A DNA stretch of 64,000 bases from Euonymus europaeus (lineage: Eukaryota; Streptophyta; Magnoliopsida; Celastrales; Celastraceae): contig OY756957.1 in the NCBI GenBank assembly GCA_963580455.1, positions 21,617,001 through 21,681,000 of the forward strand, in the 5' to 3' direction. Under the pieces are notes generated by a model, which had not been told where the DNA came from, did not search any database, and saw nothing but the letters and a program-made list of their open reading frames with translations. The position numbers and the translations under genes were made by a program. Shown piece by piece: positions 23,501 through 35,116 of this stretch (positions within the stretch are counted from its first letter, which is position 1; each line of letters starts with the position of its first letter).

Positions 23501-24159
23501 ACTATCGAGAACCAAATAAATGTTGTTCATATAAAAAAATCATGAATAAAAATGTAGTATGAAATTATAAAATTTATCATAATTAGCCAACTCACATCAT
23601 TGGACTGTAAATCATCCAATATGTTCAACGGTTGACTAGCCCTCTTCCCTAAAAAATAGGTTGAAATTGGGAGCTTTAAATCCTCTAGGATATGAATTTT
23701 CTCTATCAATGTAGAACATTTAGGGATTATGGTACTCAAGTTTCCTTATTGTCTCAACCTAGGACCGTACAATTCTTGAATGACACTTCTGACTACATCA
23801 ATATTATGCGGTTGACGGTTGCAGACATAATGTCATAGAAAGTAACTCCATTATCCTTAGACTTATTGACTCTATGATTGTAAGAAGTACCCTTCGTAGG
23901 AAGAGCATCATAACAAGGGACCCATCTAAATGCAGGCAGACATTTGCTATATACAGACCTATGGTGTAGGTCTTATAGCATATATGATCATATATTTCTC
24001 TTACGTAGGCATTTTTTTCACAGGCTATTTCAGGCTTTTTGACTACGTATTGTCACATCAAAAAGGTCATGATGATTATCAATTTTAAAACCTCACCGGT
24101 GAAAGAACCAAAACCGTAGTTTCACTATCCAATAATAATTTTATATTTGTGCCTCTATT

Positions 24160-24770
24160 ATTTGGGTATTTTTCATCCATTATTGGTTACATAACTTTTG
24201 TCATTTTTCATCAATTATATGTATTTTTGTCATTTTTCATCAATTATATGCACGTAATCATAACTTTGCTTTTGTTTCTCCATTATTTGTGTATTTTTCA
24301 TCCATTATTGATTGCATAACTTTTGTCATTTTTCATCAATTATATGCACGTAATCATAGCTTTGCTTTTGTTTCTCCATTATTTGTGTATTTTTCATCCA
24401 TTATTGGTTGCATAACTTTTGTCATTTTTCATCAATTATATGCACGTAATCATAACTTTGCTTTTGTTTCTCCATTATTTGTGTATTTTTCATCCATTAT
24501 TGGTTGCATAACTTTTGTCATTTTTCATCAATTATATGCACGTAATCATAACTTTGCTTTTGTTTCTCCATTATTTGTGTATTTTTCTTCCATTATTGGT
24601 TACATAACTTTTGTCATTTTTCATCAATTATATGCACGTAATCATAACTTTGCTTTTGTTTCTCCATTATTTGTGTATTTTTCTTCCATTATTGGTTACA
24701 TAACTTTTGTCATTTTTCCTCAATTATATGCACGTAATCATAACTTTGCTTTTGTTCCTCCATTATTTGT
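24160..24770 (+). repeat. 96-bp tandem repeat array, about six copies
   Basis: The unit containing TGTGTATTTTTC.TCCATTATTGG...CACGTAATCATA recurs every 96 bp (for example at 24289 and 24385) with few changes; the first copy is irregular. Because 96 is divisible by 3, the array leaves a 176-codon open frame (24289-24819) that I judge not to be a gene. It lies between the MULE left end and its promoter. Confidence 0.9.
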
Positions 24771-24814
24771 CTACATAACAAAAATAGTACCCAAATGGAA
24801 GACTTCCCTTTCTC

Positions 24815-24822
24815 TATAAAAG
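24815..24822 (+). promoter_or_regulatory. TATA box of the MULE gene
   Basis: TATAAAAG lies 88 bp upstream of the first ATG (24910), just after the tandem array. Inferred core promoter. Confidence 0.65.
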
Positions 24823-24909
24823 GGAGTGAAAATTTACTTTGTTCTTCACAAAAATTGTATGAGTTTTCAAGTTTTTTCTCACATAATCATTATTTGAAAT
24901 CTCATAATT

Positions 24910-27903
24910 ATGGATGAATATTTTAAGTTATGGGGTGAAGATTTGCATTTGTCAAGCTATTCAATCGAGGTAAAATTTATATTTTTGAGATGCACATTTG
25001 ATTATTAGTTTTTGTATAATGTAAGTATTGTAAACTACTTTTGTTATTTAATGTGTAACAGGATGATCAACAAAGTACGATGAAAGCAGAATCAGACAAT
25101 GATGAAGTGCAAACAGATTATACAGAACATTTTACAACTGATATGGTATAATAGTAAATTATATATTTTATTTCGTAATTTGTTAAATTTGAAATAATAG
25201 TAATATATTTTTTATTAGATATTTCATTGCCGTGAAGATTTAATCAAATGGGCACGAGATGTAGGACGTGTGCTGGGATTTATTATCGTTATTTCCAGTT
25301 CAAATGAAGGTCATTTTGGACAGAAGCCTAAATTGACACTGCAATGTGAGCGAAGCGGACAATATCGATCATTAAAAGGTTCATCCAAATTGACCGGTAC
25401 TAAAAAATGCAACTGTCAGTTTCGTTTGAAAGGTATGAAGTTGAAAACCGAAGATGATTGGAGTATAAAGGTTATGTGTGGGATCCATAACCATCCTCCT
25501 GCAAGTTACATGGAAGGTCATGCATATGCTGGTAGATTGTCACAGGATGAAACTAACATAATGATTGATTTGTCACAGAATTTAGTGATGCCGCGTGAAA
25601 TATTATCTACATTGAAGGCTAGAGATCCACAAAATGTGACGACAATAAAGACGATTTACAATGCTCGACAAAAACATCGAGTTGCTGAAATGGCGGGGAG
25701 AAATCAAATGCAACAATTAATGTATCTGCTAAGTCAACACGATTACTCATCGTGGTACAGGAGTGACAGTGAGTCAAACCAGGTCCAAGACTTATTTTTT
25801 GCTCATCCTCGTTCCTTAGATCTGTTGCGTGCATTTCCTCACATTTTGCTTATGGACTCGACATATAAGACTAACAGGTTTCATATGCCGTTTTTCGAAA
25901 TTGTTGGTGTTACTTCTACGGAGATGACATTTTGTGTTGCATTTGTATTTCTTCAATTTGAGAAAGAAGATAATTTCACGTGGGCATTAAGTTGTTTGAA
26001 GGCTGCTATGGATGGGTGTTTATCACCACGGGTGGTGTTGACTGACAGAGATTTAGCACTGATGAATGCTGTCGATCATGTATTCCCTGAGTCATCTGCT
26101 TTACTGTGCAAATGGCATATTGGAAGGAATTTAGCAGTGAATTGTAAGAAATTATTTGAAGACAAAAAGAGCTGGGACAGTTTCAACTCCATGTGGCATT
26201 TTCTGGAAGACTCTGAAACAGTTGAAGATTATTTCGCAAGGTTGTCATCTATCGAACAATTATTTCACAGGTATCTATCCACAAAATTATCATTTATAAT
26301 TTTAGCTTATTCATCGTTCAAATGCATTGACTTACATATGGAACACTTATTCCCCAGGTATCCAAGAGCAATAAAGTATATCAAATCAGTGTGGCTGGAT
26401 AAATATAAAGAGAAATTTGTTGCTGCTTGGAGTAATAAATCGATGCATTTTGGCAACAGAACTACAAATCGAGCTGAAAGCCAACATGGAAAGTTGAAGA
26501 AATATTTACAAAATTCAAGGGGAAATCTTGTGTCCGTCTGGTCACAGGTTCACAGTCTTTTGGACGCACAATCCACTTCTATCAAAGCATCACTCGAAAA
26601 AAGTATCAATTTTGTGCAACATGATTTCAGAACTTCAATATTCAACGAACTACGAGGTTCTGTATCAACTGCTGCATTATATCATATTTTGGCAGAGGTA
26701 AAACGTTCTAATAATGTTGGTCATTATCCTAACCTATGTGGTTGTCAAATTAAATTGACTCATGGCTTGCCTTGCGCACATGAGATCTCTATGTTCAAGG
26801 TGGAAGGTCGTCCAATTCCCCTATCTTTGATTGATCCATTCTGGAGGAAGCTGGACTTCAAGCCCGCCACTACATTGGAGGATGATGATATAAATTGCAA
26901 TATTGAGGTTGAAATGTTCACTGAAAAGTTTAAAAAACAATCGAGACCTGGTAAATTTCGATTGTTACAGAAATTACGTGAAATTATCAACCCCTCATCC
27001 ACTTTACTTGCAGAGCCAAAGGTGAAGAAGCAAAGTCGTGACAGGTTCAATTCAAAGAAAAAGGTTGAATCAAATGTTGGACGAAATTCTACCGGTACTA
27101 AATATGCCGAGGCTAATGATTCTCCAGTATTGAGAAGCCGACACAGTTGTTCATCGACTTTCAATGTCCCGCAGTTTTCATCAACACGGAGGGTTTCGGT
27201 CGATGAGAGAATGCATACTAGTTCAATCGATGACAGATTGCATACTGGTTCTATGAATGAGAGAATCTACAGTATTTCAATCTACATTGACCAGTTTCCA
27301 AGTCATATGCATCCATATATTCTATCTGTGACTGATGTCATTGGTGATGGAAATTGTGGTTTTCGCAGTGTTGCATTGGCATTGCAAATGGAAGAAGGTG
27401 AAAATGCATGGACACGTGTAAGATATGATATGCTAACTGAGTTGAACAACAACGCTGATGAATATGCATCCTTGTATGGAAACTGGGAAAGGTTTGCACT
27501 TATAAGACAATCACTGACATTTTTTGAGATATACAGGTCAGCACCGGTGGTACATTGGATGAATTTGCCAGACATGGGTCACTTGATTGCATCATGCTAC
27601 AATGTTGTTTGCATTGTATTAAGTCAATCACAATCCTTAACGTTTCTTCCTTTGCGGTCTGCCCCACCACCACCATCACAACAACGTGTCATATGTATCG
27701 GACATGTTAACCAGAATCATTTTGTGGAGATATCCTTGGTTCCTAACTCTCCAATGCCTCCAATCATGCCTCAATGGGGCGCATTCAGGCATCAATGTGC
27801 GGCACAGTGGGCTTTATTTTATGAACAAAATTTTCAAGATTATCGACTGATACGGAATCCATCAAAAGTATCACAGTCCAATGTGAATTTAGATTCTGAT
27901 TAG
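24910..27903 (+). CDS. MULE transposase fused to an OTU-like cysteine protease domain
   Basis: Model: exon 1 24910-24969, exon 2 25062-25145, exon 3 25219-26270, exon 4 26358-27903; all introns are GT-AG and phase-compatible. Exon 1-2 junctions were chosen because the joined N-terminus runs into a FAR1-type region (FHCREDLIKWARDVGRVLGF, then CNCQFRLKG and GIHNHPP). The protein is 913 aa spliced, or 942 aa if the last intron is kept. The MULE DDE core has Asp in LLMDSTYKTN (codon 25855), Asp in LTDRD (26044) and Glu in TTNRAESQHG (26476). A SWIM finger CGC...LPCAHE lies near 26737-26790. After a variable linker comes an OTU-type domain with GDGNCGFRS (Cys codon 27355) and NHFVEI (His codon 27718). 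There are no stops, unlike every other element gene here. It should bind and mobilise MULE ends; the OTU part suggests deubiquitinase-type activity. Whether the gene is active or domesticated is unknown. Confidence 0.85.
26271..26357 (+). other. In-frame 87-nt intron in the MULE-OTU gene
   Basis: GTATCTATCC opens and a pyrimidine-ending CCCCAG closes this stretch. Removal joins ...EQLFHR to YPRAIKY, restoring the usual spacing in this family. The length is divisible by 3 and it has no stop, so retention would still give a full-length protein with 29 extra residues. Confidence 0.7.
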
Positions 27904-27936
27904 TTAGTTTGTTTGTTGGTTTAATTTCTTTTATTT

Positions 27937-27942
27937 AATAAA
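27937..27942 (+). terminator. Poly(A) signal after the MULE-OTU gene
   Basis: AATAAA lies 34 bp after the stop codon in T-rich sequence. Confidence 0.5.
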
Positions 27943-28169
27943 AACTATTTGAGATTGTTTTTTATTTAATTTCTTTTAGTTAAAAAAAAACACTTGATTA
28001 GACTATTATCAGTTTTTGTCGGCATAGGCATAGGTCTGTATCAGTTTTCTCCCTGCAGCAAAGCAAACTTTATTTCAAAAAAGAGTTGATTGGACGTTTA
28101 TCAGTTTACCGGCATAGGCATAGGCATAGGTCTGTATAAGCAAAATACATCCTGTATTTAGCAATAGCC

Positions 28170-28900
28170 ATACGAGGCGCTAGCTTCATCATTCAACGAA
28201 GAAAAAAGGCACCCTCTATGGGTCCCACTGAACGATCTCCGCTTTGAATTTTTGCGAAATTCCTATTAATGTAGCCTCTCTAGACAAAATTTTTGCTTTT
28301 TTTATTCATTTGTGAGCCCCAAGAATGCATCAAATTATGTTTTACATTATTTAACTTTAATTTTTTTTTCTTGCTAAACGGTTCTTAACATTTTGAAATT
28401 AAATATTTTTTTCACTGATTAATGTTTGATTAATGTTTGTTGTTATGTATCCAAATTACATATCTCTGTTAATTAACTTGTAAGATTTGATTAATCATTT
28501 TTTTATGTAGTTGTTGAGGTTAATATAATTTTAAATTCTAAACATACTTTATATATAACCTGGTGTTAAAAAAAATACATTAATTTAATTTAATTGATAT
28601 ACCATAATAAGATAATTCTTGAAACCCATTCTAAGAGATTTCTCAAGCAATCTACTATAGATTATCTATTTATTTTATGAATTATATTATGGGTCTTATT
28701 TATTATGTTGAAAGATTTCAGTTTTTTAATGTATTTTTATTATTCTTATAATTTTATTTTATGAATTATATTATGGGTCTTATTTATTGTGTCAAAAGAT
28801 TTCAGTTTTCTTAATGTATTTTTATTATTTTTATAATTTTATTGATTAATTGACACATGTTTTTCGTACAGAGTAATTGGGTCAATTAAACAAGTTTTAG
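28170..28900. other. AT-rich non-coding stretch with an 84-bp tandem duplication
   Basis: No coding sequence is visible. A block starting TTTTATGAATTATATTATGG at 28673 is repeated at 28757 (84-bp period, few mismatches), ending near 28841. Confidence 0.6.
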
Positions 28901-28939
28901 AAATAGTAAACCATGACAGAGGGATGGGACAGTCTTGCA

Positions 28940-29023
28940 ACTCAAGTGGATTTGACAGCACACGTCCATAGATCTATAGGTCTATAGAGAGTAAAACGCT
29001 GACTGCATTTAGCAATTGCCCAT
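28940..29023 (-). mobile_element. Terminal inverted repeat of a second MULE
   Basis: Read on the minus strand from 29023: GGGCAATTGCTAAATGCAGT followed by CAGCG and a CTATAGACCTATAGATC stretch. This resembles the MULE end at 28169 but is a different version. Its partner end is not seen; it could be the outer end of a larger composite or a separate fragment. Confidence 0.5.
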
Positions 29024-29129
29024 TATAAGCCTTTAAAGAATTTTAGACATTGGTTGTTGTGAAGACCTGTGGCACAATCTTGATAGGAGAGCTTTCAATA
29101 TTGTTCTTGTCAGTGCCAACAACCTGTGG

Positions 29130-29550
29130 TTATGTCAGATTGTTATCCCTACTATTCACTGGAACATAGATGAGATCAGACTGTGGGAGGCTATCAACAA
29201 TAATGGAATCTCGTGCATCCCTGTTTTGCCCTATGAGTATGAAGTTTCCAATAGTAACACCTATGGAACGACTAATGTTTTCCAAACAACCATCTATTTG
29301 TTTCTCAAACTCACGAACAGTGACCCAAATAAAACCAGCAAGCCTAGATTCCATTACTTTCAATTGAGTAACAATAGGATTGGCCTATACTTTGAGACCT
29401 TCTTTCACACTCTGCAAGGGATAAGTCTTGAAAAGAAAAACTCTTTTGTTCTTCAACAAGTGAATTAAATCCTTCCAGTGAAGAACCTATCTCAGGAATT
29501 TTGATTCCCATGTATTCATTCTTCTTTGAACGTGCTCTAGTCACCATCAC
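29130..29550 (-). pseudogene. Gag N-terminus of a gypsy element
   Basis: The minus strand starts at ATG 29550 (MVTRARSKKNEYMG...) with LVEEQKSFSFQDLSLAECERR, stops at 29344, and in another frame continues ESRLAGFIWVTVREFEKQIDGCLENI. It follows a PBS-like site at about 29565-29585. The layout suggests a gypsy gag start with one frameshift; the domain itself is not strongly recognisable. Confidence 0.5.
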
Positions 29551-29564
29551 TAGTGCATTCCACT

Positions 29565-29585
29565 AGGTGTGCCAAAAATTATATT
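29565..29585 (-). promoter_or_regulatory. PBS-like site of the gypsy fragment
   Basis: The minus strand has TTTTTGGCACACCTAGTGG, nearly the same as the string at about 4880-4898. It lies about 15-35 bp upstream of the gag ATG. Confidence 0.5.
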
Positions 29586-29589
29586 ATTG

Positions 29590-30486
29590 GCTCCTTAAGT
29601 GTGATGTAATCTGATTGTTATGGTCAGATGTGCAAGAAACTTGCAGTAAGTCTTAAAGTATGATGAACAGCTAGTAACCAATCCAATTTCGAATCAAATG
29701 ATTGTGTGGGGTAAAAAGAGATCTTAAATACCTTTAGGAACTCGAATTTACTAAGAGTTCACTTCACCATAACAACGATGGAAACTAAAAATAAATGATA
29801 ACAAGAGAGCTTGTTTATACTCCGAAGAGTTTTTCTGTGTGTGTCTGTGTGCGCGCAAGAGAGCTTACATTTTCATATTTACTACTTATACTTGCACAAA
29901 TTGCTGTAAAAATAATATGACACTAACCTAAAACATAGTAATTTCACTGATAATTTCCTCTATAAACATGTTCAACATGATAAGCTGAAGTTATACATAC
30001 AGTATAAACTGTCAAATTCTCACTATGGTAATTTAAAGTATTTTAATAATAAAACAAAAATCATTAGTTATAATAGTGAGATTTTTTTTTTTATTTTACC
30101 ATAATACTTTCTTACACATTTTTAATTATTTAGACATGGAATATTGATTTTACATAAAATATTAATGATAACATCGATACTTTCATTTTCTCCACAGCAA
30201 AGCGCGCCAGCAATTATATCTCTAACCGCACTCATGCTATGGTCTTCACTAAAATCACCACCTTCTTTAGACGTCATTCCTCGTGAAATCCCAGTCTTAT
30301 CCACATAAAGGAGAGAATTAGGTGGAGGGTATCGAGGGTAAAATGTGTGTTGAAGTTGTCACGGTGTTCTACTTGTCACTTCATGGATTCAACATAAATA
30401 GGAGTGCATACGCCAAAGTGAAAATGGTGTTTGGTATGCGTAGCATTTGTAGGCGTAATAAATCAACGTATAAGTTCTCCCACTTT
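29590..30486. other. Probable LTR and flanking sequence, with an unrecognised 78-codon open stretch
   Basis: The part next to the PBS should be the minus-strand LTR, but I could not define its ends. A GT/GC-rich run lies at 29836-29858. On the minus strand 30355-30122 is open for about 78 codons (PRYPPPNSLLYVDKTGISRG..., ending PCLNN) with a protein-like composition; I do not recognise it and it may be chance. Confidence 0.3.
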
Positions 30487-31962
30487 GTTAAACCCTGACC
30501 CAAAAATTTAAGTTTAGTTAAGCTATGGATCACTTGTATTGCATGAGCTCATAATGAATTATTCCTGAATTAGGTTCACTAAATGAGTCATAACTCTTAG
30601 CATAAAGGTCCGTTTTAGGCCTATAATATATCAAATCGAAGCTTAGATTGAGCCAAAGGTGAAAAAAATGAGGCCAAAAGCTTATAAGGGTTTCTAGGCA
30701 TGTTCAAAATTTTGCCTAGGATAGAGTTGTGTTGAAAAATAGTGGATGAAGTGGGCAGAGGGGCATTTATGCATGCTCAATAAGGGTGTCCAAGAGGCTC
30801 CCAAGATAGTGGGAAAAGGGGAAGAGGTAGGCCAAGTGCTTCTAGGTGCACCAAAAATAAAATAAACGACTTAAGCAAACCATTAGGTTCTCCTTTCTTG
30901 TGGAACCCGATTTTAGAGAGAGATAGAAAAAACTAGAGAGACAAAGGGAGATTCTTTAGAGATTTTCAAAGATTGGTCTTTTGATTGAAGATTCAAGCTA
31001 GATTCCAGCAAAAGAGTTTTTTTATAACAACACAAGTAATAGTGACATGTCATATAGTAGCTGAAAAAGTCTATATAGGGTTGTAAGAGTTACAAGCAAC
31101 GTGCTTTGAATTTAGGCTATATATATGGGATGGAAACCAAGGTAAATGACACACATTGAGTAATATTCCAATTTCTATGTAAGTTACATCTTGTAGAAGA
31201 AAATGGCAAGTAGAGAGCACGCCCATGTTTGTTCAGTAAGGGTGCTAGAAGAGTTTACTTCTAGTTGTGGAATGCTTCCTCCACTTTACAAAATGGTGAG
31301 AAAACCTTCATGTGTTAGAACGATGGTCACCTTGCGAAACCCAGAAGTTGAGTTAGGTGCCCTAGGATGCGTGATTAGAGCATGAACCATGTTCAATGAT
31401 GAAAACGAGATGTTAATAAGAAATGTGCTCAACTTATGCTTCATAAGTTGAGGAATGATCATTATGTGCAAATAGCCTACTACCATTACGTGGAAAGTAG
31501 AAACCATGTGATCTAACAATAAGAGATTCGAAGAGTCCGATGTCAAGTTGCAAGTCTTAAAGAAGAGAATAGAGGATCGAGATACGAGAATTATGTCTTA
31601 ACAAGTTGGGTCAAGGAATCGAAGAGGCTTGAGAAATATTTTGAAGAGGAATCTAAGGAAGAACCAGTGTTTAAGGACAAACATTGTATAACATGAAACT
31701 AGTTGCATGTGGTATAGGTTATGTAGAAGAATAAAGCTCATAGAGCAAATGCGAGTTTAGTTGTATGAAATATGGGCCTTCGGAGTGAGAACCCTTTGAT
31801 ACTTGATGTATGAGCTTATAGTGGGGTTACGTATCAAGCTTGTGTGTAAATGCGAGTTTATGATGGGTCAATACGCATGTCCAATGCGTAGTTCTGACTC
31901 GAGAGTTCAGGTATGATAGTTTAAATTTTGGGTATGAAATTTCTTTAATGGAGAAGGGATTT
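30487..31962 (+). mobile_element. Partial 5' LTR and collapsed interior of a Del/Tekay-like element
   Basis: TGTTAAACCCTGACCC at 30487 starts a block (to about 31020) that aligns with the LTR starting near 31963 (both have TTTAGTTAAGCTATGGATCA and TAGGCCTATAATATATCAAA). The interior has no readable pol. It ends in a purine-rich stretch (GGGTATGAAATTTC..., GGAGAAGGGAT, about 31930-31962) typical of the 3' end of these elements. Most of the interior and part of the 5' LTR have been deleted. Confidence 0.6.
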
Positions 31963-34005
31963 GAAACCCCAACCCAAAAACCTAAGTTTAGTTAAGCTAT
32001 GGATCATCGGTATTGCATGGGATCACGAAGAATTGTTTCTAAACTAGGTTCACTAAATAAGTCAAAACTTTTAGCACAGAAGTACTTTTTAGGCCTATAA
32101 TATATCAAATTGAATATTAGACCAAGCTGGAGTTGTAAAAAATAAGGTCACACTCCTAGGAGGGTGCCTAGGTGAAAGGCACCTAGGCAGCCACATAGGC
32201 ATGTACAAAATTTCACCCAGGACAGAGTTGTGTTGAAAAATAGAGGAGGAATTAGGCAGAGGGGCACCTAGGACAGAGAGAAGTGGGGAAGAGGTAGGCC
32301 AAGTGCGCCTAGGCTCACTACAAACAAAATAAATGACTTATGCGAACTAGTATGTGCTCATTTCTTTTGGAACCCGATTTTAGAGAGAGAGAATTAGAGA
32401 GATAAAGGGAGATTCTTGAGAGATTTTCGAAGATTGGAGCTTGGATTGAAGATTCAAGCAAGATTCAAAGAGGATTTTCACAAAAGGTAAGTTTTTTAGA
32501 GATTTCCGTGGTTAAGGTTTTTTGTGTGTTTTGTGGATCAAGATTTAATCTCGATTTCTAGTTAATAATGGAGTTTATATAGGATGATTTAGACTCATAT
32601 GTATGTATATTTGTTAGATTGGAGTTGATTTGGTTAGAGTTCAAGCTAGAGAGCTTAGATTGCTAAATTTGGTAAATTATAGAGATAGAAGGTGAGTTCT
32701 TCCATAATTTTTGATTAAATTCATGTTTTTATGGATTATTGATGGTATATTGATGAGTGAATGGGTTCGATTTTTTCATATGAATAGGCTTGGGAAAATA
32801 GAACCCTAGAGTTGATTTTCATTGATTTTTGCTTTGCTTGGATATAAGGTAAGGATTCTTAACCCATATTTCATTATTCAAGATTCTTTATACCATTCTA
32901 AAGAGTGCTTCGTATTTTTTTCTCATTGGTCATTCTTTTGTGTTCTTGCCTAAATTGTTACTTAGGAAGAATGAACCACTTGTTTGGTTATTGATTAAAT
33001 TTCATACCCTATTCATGCTAAATCATCAATTGAGCATGTTAACTCATGCATTATATATGTATATAGGGTGGATATATATGCTTATTTTCACATAGTGTGA
33101 TTGGACATGCATGATAGATGCATTATGGGCTATGGGTATGGATTCATAGTCCCTTAGGATTTATTTATTAAATGTTGGATACTTAGGGGCACAACAAAAA
33201 TTTCATATGATGGGGAATATCTTATAGCTATGATCGTGATTTCACATTGTGTTGGTGCACGTATAGGGGTCCGAGGCAAAGGAGAAGGTCTTCGATGATT
33301 TTTTGAATATCCGTTGACTAGTTCCAAGACATTGTAGGGTGTTACCATTGAATTTTATTTTGTTGTACATTTAGATGTCATATTGTTGCATTGCGTTTCT
33401 TCTATCATTTAGGTGAGACTAGTGCTAATAGACAGGTTGCAGATCTGGAAAAGGTCGTGTGACATAGATGGCTACCTTGGAGAACTAGATCTCTTAGGCT
33501 ATTGGGTATATTGTTGTTGCTTGTTATTGGTACATTAATTACTCGAATTTTATGAATGTTATGTGGATTATGTATCCACATGGTATGAATGATGGAATAT
33601 TAAGAGCGTGAGCCGTGTGATTGGGCTACAATATCGGGATGATGGACCATTGGTCTGAGGGCTAGACTATATTAGTCTATTATTGATAATGTTTATTTGA
33701 TGATACTTGGCATTTGAATTGCATGCGATTAGGAGGCCTAAGGCCTTGCCTAGAGTGTGAATGTGGATAGATGGCCAAAGACCCTACTAGGTTGCGGCAT
33801 TGTGATGGATTTATTGTTGATTAAATCTTTATAATGATGTGCTTATTGACTCCAGGTTGACACTCTTCGATATATGGGGAGGTGCTGCCAGATTTTCGTT
33901 AGGTTTCGAGGTTAAGATGACTCGCGGTTATGTCCTCCGTGATGGATGAATGAGTCATCGGAGTGCACCTAGCTCGGGGTGTGATTTCTGAGTCAGGGAA
34001 TTACA
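31963..34005 (+). mobile_element. 3' LTR of the Del/Tekay-like element
   Basis: It starts TTGAAACCCCAACCC after the purine tract and ends GAGTCAGGGAATTACA, about 2.04 kb, with diverged inverted termini. The flanks (left of 30487 CACTT, right of 34005 AACTC) do not match, so the end points are approximate. Confidence 0.6.
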
Positions 34006-34270
34006 AACTCTCTTGTATGTTTGATGACCATTAAAAACAAGTGTAATTTGAGGGATAATTTGCGGTTCTGATGAATCATGATCCTAATTAAGTTGAGTTA
34101 GCCACCTCAAGAAGAAGAAACAAATTATGTGGTTGAAAATGTATCTTGGTTTGTATTATATTTAGGAAAAAAGTTCCTGAAGCCTACAAAACGAACTCCA
34201 TAAATAGTCCTTACAATAATAACTACTGGGATATCAATCCTTGATTTTAGCTAAAAGATGCCACCTTTTA

Positions 34271-34653
34271 GAGCATCTCCAATGGATGTATATGAGTGTG
34301 TATATGGTCCAACTATCATTATACACATTCATATTTTTAAATGGGTCATTCCAACCCAAGATGTATCTTGGGTTGTAAAATACATCTCCATAAGTTGCAG
34401 ATGTAAATATACAACCTAAGTTTCCAATTATAGCAAGGATGGATAAAAAAGTGGGAAACCTAACTACCATTTGCATCTCAAAGAAGCAAGAATAGTTAAC
34501 CTAATAAAGAATATGTAATATAAATCCCCAATTATATATCTTACCATTGCAACACAAAAAATTTACATCCCAAAAAACCACTATTCAAATATATATATAT
34601 ATACATATATCACTTTACATCCTCAAATATACACACTTGCCTTGGAGATGTTC
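34271..34653. mobile_element. PIF/Harbinger-like MITE
   Basis: A 383-bp block begins GAGCATCTCCAATGG and ends CCTTGGAGATGTTC, imperfect inverted repeats. It is flanked by TTA on both sides (34268-34270 and 34654-34656), the 3-bp duplication typical of PIF/Harbinger. There is no coding capacity; an ATAT run lies near 34591-34610. Confidence 0.75.
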
Positions 34654-34656
34654 TTA

Positions 34657-35111
34657 ATTACTAAGATAAATAGAATTAATTAAAAAAAGTCAACCACTAA
34701 TCAAAACAATCATTACTCCCTATTTCGGCTTGGTCTCTTTGGTAATTATAGGACTCATAACTCCTTGGATTCAACTCTCACATTTTCAGGATGGCAACGG
34801 ATTGGATATCCCTCTAATTGGGGAATACCAAAACCATTTTCATTTCACATATCGTACACCAAAATTGTTCTAAAAAACCATTTTGATTTCTAACTATTCC
34901 ATAATCGCCTATTGACAGGTACACATTTATCATTTGACCTTTTGTTAGAAAGAAAAAAAAAGAAGCATCTATAACAACAAATAAATAATTGGAATAGTGT
35001 TAGTGTTTTAATTCTTTTATACAAGTTAGAGATTTGAATCCTTTTACTAACATACTGACTAATACTTGAGGATATAAGGATAGGGTCAGGTTTGAGACAA
35101 TTTCAGTTAGG
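34657..35111. other. Unassigned AT-rich stretch
   Basis: About 450 bp between the MITE and the solo LTR. I see no gene or repeat structure. Confidence 0.4.
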
Positions 35112-35116
35112 GTATC

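Larger units (their letters stand above)
23917..28169 (+). mobile_element. MULE (Mutator-like element) with transposase-OTU gene
   Basis: The ends carry diverged inverted repeats. The left reads CTAAATGCAGG..., TTTGCT, ATACAGACCTATG (23926-23963). The right, read on the minus strand from 28169, has GCTAAATACAGG..., TTTGCTT, ATACAGACCTATG. Subterminal GGCATA hexamers and a second copy of the CATAGGTCTGTAT motif lie at 28019-28055 and 28110-28140. The 9-bp flanks (TCATAACAA, ATACGAGGC) do not match, so the outer ends are approximate. Inside are a 96-bp tandem array, a TATA box, one spliced gene and a poly(A) signal. Confidence 0.7.

Noticed and set aside
24289..24819. 176-codon ORF of repeated 32-residue units
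   Set aside because: It is produced by a 96-bp tandem array whose period is divisible by three; the unit is hydrophobic by AT-rich composition and there is no domain.
23908..28178. 9-bp target duplication for the MULE
   Set aside because: The flanks TCATAACAA and ATACGAGGC do not match; either the ends are misplaced or the duplication has decayed.
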